Shown: piece after piece, positions 1-6,438 of the stretch | Layout of the letters: every line of letters starts with the position of its first letter | How positions within the stretch are numbered: position 1 is the stretch's first letter | Assembly: GCA_034190295.1 (NCBI GenBank) | Contig: JAXHSW010000262.1 | Span: 1 to 10,539 of the forward strand | DNA from: Okeania sp034190295 | Lineage (GTDB): Bacteria; Cyanobacteriota; Cyanobacteriia; Cyanobacteriales; Microcoleaceae | Length of the DNA stretch: 10,539 nucleotides | Direction: 5' to 3' | Notes under the pieces: generated by a model | The model's database searches: none | Told to the model about the DNA's origin: nothing | Seen by the model: only the letters and a program-made list of their open reading frames with translations | Program-made: the position numbers and the translations under genes

Positions 1-412
1 ATAAGTGACAAATACCATCTTTTAGAGGGGCTTTATAGACTGATTCCTTTGAATATATAACTACATTTCGACCTTTGGTTTTGTCCTTATACTTTGGTAT
101 TTTGGGTTTACCTAAAAACTTTCCTGGATGTTTTGACCATTCTTTGATTGCCTGAAAATAACCACGCCAAGTTGCAACCAAGCATTTTATTATTTGTTTT
201 GATACTTTAGTTGGTAATGCTCTGTAGGCATCGCTATTTTTGGTGGCGTGATAAAGTTTAGTTAAATCTAGACTATAACCAGTGCAGAAAAAATGCTGAC
301 GACAATAATAGTTAGCCAGGTTGTACAAGTTTTTTGATTTAAAGGCTAACTCATCACACACCCGCCAATACTGATGTGTTCGGTTAATAATATGTCTCGA
401 GACAAGTCGCAT
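1..412 (-). CDS. tnpB: TnpB-family RNA-guided endonuclease (IS605/IS1341 OrfB), N-terminal part, cut by window edge
   Basis: TnpB proteins are the transposon-encoded, omega-RNA-guided DNA nucleases of IS200/IS605-type elements and relatives of Cas12. The reverse strand reads 137 codons from an ATG at 412-410 and is still open at base 1. An in-frame TGA lies directly upstream (415-413), which fixes this start. The translation has the family's N-terminal pattern: an RHIINRTHQYWRVCDELAF-like opening, then SKNLYNLANYYCRQ, then RALPTKVSKQIIK, then the lysine-rich block FLGKPKIPKYKDKTKGRN. The family is usually about 350-450 residues, so roughly one third is visible. The RuvC catalytic residues, the zinc finger and the 3' omega-RNA/right end lie outside the window. 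No tnpA-like gene is present on the promoter side, so this could be a tnpB-only (IS1341-type) element. Family assignment is confident; whether the gene is intact is unknown. Confidence 0.85.
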   Translation of the reverse strand, partial: MRLVSRHIINRTHQYWRVCDELAFKSKNLYNLANYYCRQHFFCTGYSLDLTKLYHATKNSDAYRALPTKVSKQIIKCLVATWRGYFQAIKEWSKHPGKFLGKPKIPKYKDKTKGRNVVIYSKESVYKAPLKDGICHL

Positions 413-572
413 TCACCCACTATAATTCATCTTCAAGTTATTACCTGTTTAATATTACAACACTTTTCTACAAATAGCAACTACTTTATACAATTTTCAT
501 TCAACAGTTAATCACCCCTACAACCATTGAGTCTATGGGACAAACCTTGTTCTTACTCCCATTCATTGGTAT

Positions 573-609
573 TATCCCACGTTTTGGGATACTTGGGAAT
601 AAATTCCCA
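573..609. repeat. two adjacent stem-loops upstream of tnpB
   Basis: The first stem is tatccca (573-579) paired with tgggata (585-591) over a 5-nt loop. The second is tgggaat (594-600) paired with attccca (603-609) over a 2-nt loop. Both share TGGGA/TCCCA arms, so they could also pair with each other. IS200/IS605-type ends carry subterminal hairpins that the TnpA transposase reads, so these may be left-end structure, but the element's boundary cannot be placed from this window. Confidence 0.5.
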
Positions 610-689
610 TAACTTGTTTTCATCTAAAGGCTAAAGCCACTTAGCTTTCAACTGCACGTTTTTTTTGTAAGAGTAAAAAATAACCATAG

Positions 690-717
690 TTGCACTTTGG
701 TTAAGAGTAGTTATAAT
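690..717 (+). promoter_or_regulatory. candidate sigma-70 promoter reading towards the antiporter gene
   Basis: A perfect TATAAT (712-717) lies 16 bp downstream of TTGCAC (690-695), which matches only the TTG of the -35 consensus. If used, transcription would start near 724 and give a leader of about 300 nt before the ATG at 1030. It also overlaps a small inverted repeat, taacca/tggtta (681-686 and 697-702). In such AT-rich DNA a perfect -10 can arise by chance. Confidence 0.35.
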
Positions 718-1029
718 ACAAAAGAGATTTCTCTATTTCAAAATAATTATGGGCAAATATTTCGATATATGAGGAAAATTACACAAAAATTAATTAGGGA
801 ATAAAAAAAATAGAAACCTGGTGATTCAATTGTTTTATTCAGATAATTCCTAAAATATACCTAATTTTAAATAAACAACCAATCCTGCTGAATAATAATT
901 TCATCGCTAAAATTAAGGATAAAATACAGAAAAACTAACCAGCAAAAAAAATTAGAACAGATAATTTCAGAATCAAAATCTGAAGCCTAAGAATAAAAGC
1001 TGGTAAGCCTGGGAATAAATATAACACTT

Positions 1030-2934
1030 ATGGAAATACCATTTGACATAACTCTGCTGATCATCCTGACTGTAATCAGTGGTATAGGAGCCCAAGTCCT
1101 GGCAGCCTACCTGAAAGTACCTGCGATTGTTTTTTTACTACTGTGTGGTATTTTAGTCGGCAAAGATGTTCTGGGAGTGGTACATCCAAACCTACTAGGA
1201 AATGGTCTAGAAGTGGTAGTATCCTTGTTTGTAGCCCTCATTTTATTTGAAGGGGGCTTGAATTTGGAACTTAGAGACTTAGGAAAAGTTTCCGGTAGTA
1301 TCCGCAACTTAGTAACCATAGGTACACTGGTAACCTTAATTGGTGGTGGCATGGCCGCTCACTGGTTAGGTGAGTTTCCCTGGCCGATTGCATTCCTTTA
1401 TGCCTCCTTAGTAGTAGTTACAGGGCCAACAGTTGTGGGGCCATTGCTCAAACAGGTTTCAGTAGACCGACAAGTAGCTACGGTGTTGGAAGGAGAAGGA
1501 GTTCTCATCGATCCTGTAGGAGCAATTCTGGCCGTATTGGTACTCAACATAGTTATAAATGAAGGTGCTGACCCTCTAGGATTATTTAGGGACCTAGTTG
1601 TGCGCTTAGGAATGGGGACTATCATTGGTGCAGCAGGAGGCTGGATTTTAGGATTCACTCTCAAAAGAGCAAAATTTCTGTCTGAAGAATTAGCAAATCT
1701 GGTAGTTTTGGCGGCTCTGTGGGGAATGTTTGGTTTAGCAGAGGAAGTCCGCAGTGAATCAGGATTGATGACCACAGTAGTAGCAGGAATTGTCGTTGGG
1801 GCAGCCGAAATACCAGAGTTACGATTATTAAGGCGGTTTAAAGGACAACTGACAATGCTGGCCGTTTCAGTATTGTTTATTTTACTAGCAGCAGACCTAT
1901 CTTTAGCAAGTATTGTTGCTCTAGGTTGGGGAAGTGTGTTGACAGTTTTGAGTTTGATGTTCCTGGTTCGTCCTCTCAACGTCTTAATCTGTACTTGGAA
2001 TAGTAGGCTTAATTGGCGACAAAAGATGTTTGTCAGTTGGGTTGCTCCTAGAGGAATAGTTTCGGCTTCAGTTTCTTCTTTGTTTGCTATCTTGTTAACT
2101 CAGAAAGGTATTAATGGTGGTGACTCTATTAAGGCTTTGGTGTTCTTGACTATTATTATGACGGTATTTAGTCAAGGGTTGACGGCAAGATTCGTGGCCC
2201 AATCTTTGGGAATTACTTCTAGTGCGGCCACTGGTGCTGTGATTGTGGGTTCAAATCCTCTGTCCCGATTAATTGGACGTATATTTAAGGATAGGGGTGA
2301 ATCAGTGGTACTGATAGATACGGATGAGGAAGCTTGTCAGCAGGCAGAAAAGGAAGGTTTACAAGTATATAAAAGTAGTGCTTTTGATACTAATGTTCTA
2401 GAAGAAGCGGGTTTAGAATCAGTAGGAACTTTCTTAGCAATGACTAAGAATGAAGAGGTAAATTTAGTTTTGGCTCAAAGAGCAGCAGAAGAATTTAAGC
2501 CACCAAGAGTATTAGCTATTTATCCGAAAAGTCCTCAGAATAAAAGTCAAAATGGTAAGGAGAAGGTTCAACAAGCATTTACTTTAGAGTTAAATATCAA
2601 AAGTTGGAATAAATATCTCTCTGACAGAGAAGTGAAATTAGGGGAAACAGTGCTTAAGCAATTGGGATTTGAGTTTCAAAAGACTCACCTTAGAGCACTT
2701 ATTCGAGCAAAGGAGTTAATGCCACTTTTGATTGAAAGGCAAGGAAGTCTTCAAGTATTATCTGCTATGGAAAATTGGCAACCAGGCGATCGGATTATTT
2801 ATTTGTTACATGACCCTAAACCTAAGCTTCTCAAGCGACTATCTGGTTCTCAACAATCAACTTTAACTATAGAAAAATATCCAACTGTTGAGGAGGTACC
2901 TATTCCTTCTTCAATTCTCGAATCTGAACTCTGA
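1030..2934 (+). CDS. CPA1-type Na+/H+ (cation/proton) antiporter with C-terminal TrkA-N-like domain
   Basis: This is a probable inner-membrane monovalent cation/proton exchanger of the NhaP/CPA1 family, which works in Na+ and pH homeostasis. Residues 1 to about 390 are strongly hydrophobic, with about a dozen membrane segments. Family landmarks are ALILFEGGLNL (69-79), VTGPTVVGPLL (130-140), EGEGVLIDPVGAIL (154-167, with the membrane aspartate D161) and the late motif APRGIVSAS (339-347). After residue 400 a soluble domain begins with GAVIVGSNPLSRLIG and an acidic strand end VVLIDTD. This is a TrkA-N/RCK-like Rossmann fold, expected to sense a nucleotide or ion and gate the channel. Its glycine motif is degenerate (G-S-N-P-L-S), so nucleotide binding is uncertain. 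At 634 residues it fits cyanobacterial NhaP-type proteins with a cytosolic extension. In the ND motif the Asn position is Ile160. The kinase gene follows after 122 bp in the same direction; co-transcription is possible but not shown. Confidence 0.88.
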   Translation: MEIPFDITLLIILTVISGIGAQVLAAYLKVPAIVFLLLCGILVGKDVLGVVHPNLLGNGLEVVVSLFVALILFEGGLNLELRDLGKVSGSIRNLVTIGTLVTLIGGGMAAHWLGEFPWPIAFLYASLVVVTGPTVVGPLLKQVSVDRQVATVLEGEGVLIDPVGAILAVLVLNIVINEGADPLGLFRDLVVRLGMGTIIGAAGGWILGFTLKRAKFLSEELANLVVLAALWGMFGLAEEVRSESGLMTTVVAGIVVGAAEIPELRLLRRFKGQLTMLAVSVLFILLAADLSLASIVALGWGSVLTVLSLMFLVRPLNVLICTWNSRLNWRQKMFVSWVAPRGIVSASVSSLFAILLTQKGINGGDSIKALVFLTIIMTVFSQGLTARFVAQSLGITSSAATGAVIVGSNPLSRLIGRIFKDRGESVVLIDTDEEACQQAEKEGLQVYKSSAFDTNVLEEAGLESVGTFLAMTKNEEVNLVLAQRAAEEFKPPRVLAIYPKSPQNKSQNGKEKVQQAFTLELNIKSWNKYLSDREVKLGETVLKQLGFEFQKTHLRALIRAKELMPLLIERQGSLQVLSAMENWQPGDRIIYLLHDPKPKLLKRLSGSQQSTLTIEKYPTVEEVPIPSSILESEL

Positions 2935-3056
2935 TAAGTAAGCAAACAGCTATTAGCAGTCAGCTATCAGCAATTAGTTTAGTAGCAGTAGTGCCTAATA
3001 TTTTAAGGTCAATTGAAGTGAGTTGATGTAACTAAATTTTCAAGTTAAAAATCAGG

Positions 3057-4496
3057 ATGAGCTACTGTCTTAACTCTGAATGCCGAAAGCCATATAATGC
3101 CTCCGATAATCGATTTTGTCAGAGCTGTGGAGCTAAGTTACTTTTGGGCGATCGCTACCGTACTATTAAGCCTATTGGTCAAGGTGGCTTTGGCAAAACT
3201 TTTCTGGCTGTGGATGAGTATAAACCTTCCCGACCCCGGTGTGTAATTAAACAATTTTTTCCTCAAAATAGTGCTAATGCGGAAAAAGCTGCTGAGTTGT
3301 TTGGTCGGGAGGCCGTCAGACTTGATGAGTTGGGTCAACATCCTCAAATCCCAGAATTAATGGCTCATTTTCAACAAGGTGAGCAACAATATCTCATCCA
3401 AGAATTTATTGATGGGCAAAATTTAGAGCAGGAATTGGTTGTTAATGGGGTTTTTACTGAAAATCAGATTCAGGAATTACTTTGGGATTTGTTGCCTGTG
3501 TTGGAATTTGTCCACGAACGACAGGTGATTCATCGGGATATTAAGCCTGAAAATATTATTCGGCGCAATTCAATTACGCTTCCTGATGGTAGAGGGGAAA
3601 TTAAAGGCCAGTTGGTGTTGGTGGATTTTGGGGCGAGCAAGGTAATTACAGAATCTTCTTTTGGCCAAACTGGAACGATGATTGGTAGTGCGGGGTATGT
3701 TGCTCCGGAACAGTTGGCGGGAAAGGCGGTTCCTGCTAGTGACCTTTATAATTTGGGGGTTACTTGTATATATTTGTTGACTCAAGTGGCGCCTTTTGAG
3801 TTGTTTGATGTGGTTGAGGGTAAGTGGGTTTGGCGACAATATTTACAGTCTAATATTAGTGAAGATTTGGGGATAATTATTGATAAGCTTTTGGCTCCGA
3901 ATATTAATCAAAGGTATCAGTCTGTAGAGGAGGTTTTAAAAGAATTAGAGTCGGTAAAATATCAGAAAAGTTTTGCCTCTTCAAATTTTCAAACAATAGG
4001 AAATAATCCTTCTTTGTTAACAAAAGTGCTTGGGGGAATTCCACAAATTATTAAAGGTCGAATTATGCAAGAATTTGGGAAAACTGAGGCAGCGATCGCT
4101 TCTTATGACCGTGCTATTGCTATTCGACCAAATAATTATGATGCTTGGTATAAGAAGGCTGAGGTTTGTCATCAGTTGAAGCGTTATGAGGAGGCGATTT
4201 TTTGTTATCAAAAAACTGTAAAATTGCAGCCTAATCATTGGCAAGGGTGGCGGAGTTTGGGGGTGTTATTTTATCAATTGCAAAGATATGAAAAGGCTGT
4301 GGAAAGTTATTTTAAGTCTTTGGATATTGAGGGGAATCAACCGATGGTTTGGTTATGGTTGAGTTTGGCAATTAAGAAGTCTGGAGATGAGCAAAAAGCA
4401 CAGATGTGTTTGGAGAAGGCGAGGCAAAGTTTACCGAAAAGTCCGGTGGAAAGAGCAGATATTTTATGGCAAGCTTGGGAGAAATTAATTCGGTAA
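3057..4496 (+). CDS. zinc-ribbon / Ser-Thr protein kinase / TPR protein
   Basis: This is a Hanks-type protein kinase of the cyanobacterial four-cysteine class. Residues C4, C9, C21 and C24 (YCLNSEC...FCQSCG) form a probable zinc ribbon. The kinase domain follows at about 34-300, with glycine loop GQGGFG (41-46), ATP-anchoring K65, catalytic HRDIKPEN (159-166), metal-binding DFG (190-192) and APE (216-218). All key residues are present, so it should be active. From about residue 337 to 470 there are three or four TPR-like repeats, including SYDRAIAIRPNNYDAWYKKA and CYQKTVKLQPNHWQGW, probably a protein-docking module. No membrane segment is evident, so it is probably cytosolic. Two HIP1 octamers lie inside the gene. 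The 122 bp upstream contain the near-identical decamers cagctattag and cagctatcag (2947-2956, 2961-2970). Its substrate cannot be told from the sequence. The next gene is convergent, so it is the last gene in this direction. Confidence 0.93.
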   Translation: MSYCLNSECRKPYNASDNRFCQSCGAKLLLGDRYRTIKPIGQGGFGKTFLAVDEYKPSRPRCVIKQFFPQNSANAEKAAELFGREAVRLDELGQHPQIPELMAHFQQGEQQYLIQEFIDGQNLEQELVVNGVFTENQIQELLWDLLPVLEFVHERQVIHRDIKPENIIRRNSITLPDGRGEIKGQLVLVDFGASKVITESSFGQTGTMIGSAGYVAPEQLAGKAVPASDLYNLGVTCIYLLTQVAPFELFDVVEGKWVWRQYLQSNISEDLGIIIDKLLAPNINQRYQSVEEVLKELESVKYQKSFASSNFQTIGNNPSLLTKVLGGIPQIIKGRIMQEFGKTEAAIASYDRAIAIRPNNYDAWYKKAEVCHQLKRYEEAIFCYQKTVKLQPNHWQGWRSLGVLFYQLQRYEKAVESYFKSLDIEGNQPMVWLWLSLAIKKSGDEQKAQMCLEKARQSLPKSPVERADILWQAWEKLIR

Positions 4497-4564
4497 TTTT
4501 GGAAGGAAGAGGGAAGAGGGAAGGATTGAAAAAAAATTATAGTAATTCCCATAGTTATGAGGTA

Positions 4565-4683
4565 GATTTACGATCCCCCTAAATCCCCCTTAGAAAGGGG
4601 GACTTTGAAGGCTGCCCCCTTTTTAAGCGGTTCTTTTTAAGCGGTTCCCCCCTTATTAAGGGGGGTTAGGGGGGATCTAAATC
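4565..4683. repeat. 119-bp C/G-rich inverted repeat between convergent genes
   Basis: The left arm starts gatttacgatccccctaaat. The right arm, read on the opposite strand, starts gatttagatcccccctaacc, so both ends share the same pattern with one indel. Inside, the 14-mer tttttaagcggttc occurs twice in exact tandem (4620-4633 and 4634-4647). The arms could form a long hairpin. Its place between the 3' ends of the kinase gene and the gene at 4812 suits a two-way terminator, and the symmetric ends also suit a MITE-like dispersed repeat. This is the main content of the 315-bp gap 4497-4811; the rest is a purine-rich tract (4500-4528) and AT-rich spacer. Confidence 0.75.
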
Positions 4684-4811
4684 GGAAATTGTTAAAGCCA
4701 TCTTCAAATTCTCCTAATTCTACAGTTGAATTTTCTACTTAAATCACACTCCACTTTACTACTTATACCCCTAATTACAAGAAAAAACCATTGAGCTACG
4801 GTTATCCATTA

Positions 4812-5351
4812 CTAGAGAATTAAAAGCTTAAAATCACTGATATTTTTCAATACAAAACTATTATTTTCTTTAACCAAATCTCCTGAACAAGATACGGGTA
4901 AACGTTCTTGGTAAGCCTTAATCGCTAAAATATAATCTCGGTCAAATAATTCTGTTTCAATTTTTTTTAGTTTATTAATAACAACCCCCATTAAAGTAAT
5001 TTCTCCATTCAGCCCATCACCTTGAGGAGATTTAATTTCTACAATTAATCCTTGTACTTCCAGGTTAGGCAAATTAGTAATTAATTTCTGGATAATTTCT
5101 AATTGTGACTTTTCCTCTATCTTGGCTAAATTTTCCACAAGCAAATTCATCGTTATTGGAAAATCTGATACCTCTGGATGTAGTGGTAAAACTAAAGTAA
5201 AATTAGAACATTCAATAGCATTTTTTACCCAAATAATAGCCTTACTTTCAATTTGCCTTTGCTGATGCCAACCTTGATTTGTTAAATAATTAGCCACAGT
5301 TTCAGGTTGTATATTTTTGAGTAAATCAATATCTTTAACAATTAAGTTCAT
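4812..5351 (-). CDS. conserved-looking hypothetical protein, 179 residues
   Basis: I do not recognise a characterised family. The protein is soluble, with no signal peptide or membrane segment. It opens with a helix-like YLTNQGWHQQRQ segment and an AIIWV strand (about 21-42), then has a central block at residues 55-87 (LPLHPEVSDFPITM followed by LLVENLAKIEEKSQLEII). Its spacing of Leu, Pro, acidic and Met positions before a helix ending in Lys/Arg-Ser-x-x-Glu looks like a conserved motif. The C-terminal third is an alternating strand/helix pattern ending in ILAIKAYQERLPV and FKLLIL. The start at 5351 is supported by a purine-rich ribosome-binding stretch, AGAGGTGAAAGG, ending 3 nt upstream. 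It converges on the kinase gene and is 227 bp from the next gene upstream, so it is probably transcribed alone. The gene is probably real, given codon structure, the ribosome site and the lack of a competing ORF. Its function is unknown. Confidence 0.75.
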   Translation of the reverse strand: MNLIVKDIDLLKNIQPETVANYLTNQGWHQQRQIESKAIIWVKNAIECSNFTLVLPLHPEVSDFPITMNLLVENLAKIEEKSQLEIIQKLITNLPNLEVQGLIVEIKSPQGDGLNGEITLMGVVINKLKKIETELFDRDYILAIKAYQERLPVSCSGDLVKENNSFVLKNISDFKLLIL

Positions 5352-5578
5352 AGCCTTTCACCTCTGAAAATTTTTAGTAGGAGTAAACAGATTATTTCTC
5401 GGAATTGAAAAATAAATTACTACAACTATCAACAGCAGATAGCGTTAGCTACATCGCCAATAAAAAGATAGTTATAGTAAGTGTTTGACTATTTTCGGAG
5501 ATATCTAATAGTGCTTGCGCCTGAAAAATGTGTAGGTCTTAATCAAGTCGTATGTATTTTAGCTCTGTTAGTCTACCA

Positions 5579-6271
5579 CTAGCACGGTCTCCTTTGGCGG
5601 AGAAAGCCGACAAAAAAAGCAACAAAGATTAACAGACCAAATTCCAAGGCTGGCTCAAAAACTGGAACTGTGTTGCTAACTTCAACAACACTAATATCAT
5701 CTACAACAAAACCATGGGAGCCATTTAGCAGATTACCTTGAAATGATAGAGTTGTCGCATCACTATCAGCAGTGAATTGAGCAACATATTCTAAGAATTT
5801 CAAGTCAGCACGAGTTGAAGGAACATTGTGTAGGAGTGTATTTGAGAGCAGCAAATTATTTCCTTGAATATTTACGTCTCCCATAGCATAACCTTGTTCA
5901 TTACCTGGATCGTGAGCATACGAGAAGCTTAATTCGTATTTCTGTGCAACTTGAGTAGTAAAGGTTTGGGAAAGAATTGCATTAGGTCTGAGTTCTACGC
6001 TCTGGTCAAACCCGTCTGGGTTATTTGTTCCGGATACTCCACTCCAGAAGCTATTGACCAGATACACAAAATCATGAGAAATTGACCAATCAAATTCATC
6101 TGGCACTGTCGCACTATTGTATGTCGTATAGGAGCCAGTATAATCAATTTTCTCAAAATCACCATTCTTAATCAAGTTAGTAGCTAGAGCTTCTTTTCCT
6201 GGTAACAGCGTAATTAAAGTAGTTGCCAATAGTGTTGCATATTGTTTTTTGAGGGTAGTCATAAGTTTCAT
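5579..6271 (-). CDS. secreted PEP-CTERM-like surface protein with DUF642/CBM-like beta domain
   Basis: This is an exported protein probably anchored by an exosortase. Numbered from the longest ORF (ATG at 6298), it has a signal peptide (KK then a hydrophobic run, cleavage expected after EALA at residue 39). The mature start NLIKNGDFE (41-49) and the late HGFVVDDISVVEV (195-207) resemble the ends of DUF642/carbohydrate-binding jelly-roll domains. The tail has the PEP-CTERM layout: FEPALE (214-219), a hydrophobic helix (about 219-233), and a basic end RQRRPC. The usual P-E-P reads F-E-P, so this is a variant sorting signal. I place the start at 6271 (MKLMTTLKK), because GGA lies 3 nt before the AAA-ATG and it gives a compact signal peptide; 6298 and 6262 are alternatives. 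It lies 140 bp (to 6298) downstream of ictB in the same direction. The substrate of the beta domain is unknown, and no exosortase gene is in the window. Confidence 0.75.
   Translation of the reverse strand: MKLMTTLKKQYATLLATTLITLLPGKEALATNLIKNGDFEKIDYTGSYTTYNSATVPDEFDWSISHDFVYLVNSFWSGVSGTNNPDGFDQSVELRPNAILSQTFTTQVAQKYELSFSYAHDPGNEQGYAMGDVNIQGNNLLLSNTLLHNVPSTRADLKFLEYVAQFTADSDATTLSFQGNLLNGSHGFVVDDISVVEVSNTVPVFEPALEFGLLIFVAFFVGFLRQRRPC
5588..5603. repeat. hairpin overlapping the last codons of the PEP-CTERM-like gene
   Basis: The arms tctcc (5588-5592) and ggaga (5599-5603) close a 6-nt loop. On the coding strand this stretch encodes most of the basic tail LRQRR just before the TAG at 5579-5581. 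It may be one copy of a dispersed palindrome that supplied the gene's C-terminus. Confidence 0.5.
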
Positions 6272-6370
6272 TTTTCCATGATTAAAGAATTGCCCCATTG
6301 ATGGAATTTAGGGTTTTTTTTTGAAACACACATAACTTGCTTATTCTTTACAAGTAATGGGCCAAGCTTG

Positions 6371-6392
6371 AGAGGTTTTTTTACTTACCTCT
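6371..6392. repeat. short hairpin between ictB and the PEP-CTERM-like gene
   Basis: The arms AGAGGT (6371-6376) and ACCTCT (6387-6392) surround a T-rich 10-nt loop. It lies downstream of the ictB stop and upstream of the next gene. On the ictB strand the stem is not followed by a T run, so a rho-independent terminator is only a weak possibility. Confidence 0.35.
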
Positions 6393-6438
6393 TTATTAGT
6401 CTTTAGGTGGAAACTGAAAATTTATGCACTTAACATCA

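Larger units (their letters stand above)
413..1029. other. 617-bp AT-rich intergenic region between divergent tnpB and nhaP-type gene
   Basis: No convincing ORF is present on either strand. The part nearest tnpB holds three stem-loops (573-591, 594-609, and a smaller one at 630-645 with arms gctaa/ttagc) that may belong to the left end of the IS element. A candidate rightward promoter sits at 690-717. The remainder up to the antiporter start is AT-rich. Near the ATG the similar strings aagcctaagaataaaa and aagcctgggaataaat occur 20-25 bp apart. No Shine-Dalgarno sequence is evident before 1030. Confidence 0.6.

Noticed and set aside
413..1029. Ion-sensing riboswitch upstream of the antiporter
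   Set aside because: No conserved core or strong multi-stem structure could be recognised near the ATG, only AT-rich sequence and small hairpins.
1398..1979. 193-codon reverse ORF inside the antiporter gene
   Set aside because: It is a shadow of the well-supported forward gene: basic, Thr/Arg-rich low-complexity translation with no family pattern.
6371..6392. Rho-independent terminator for ictB
   Set aside because: The stem is only 6 bp and no T tract follows it on the ictB strand.
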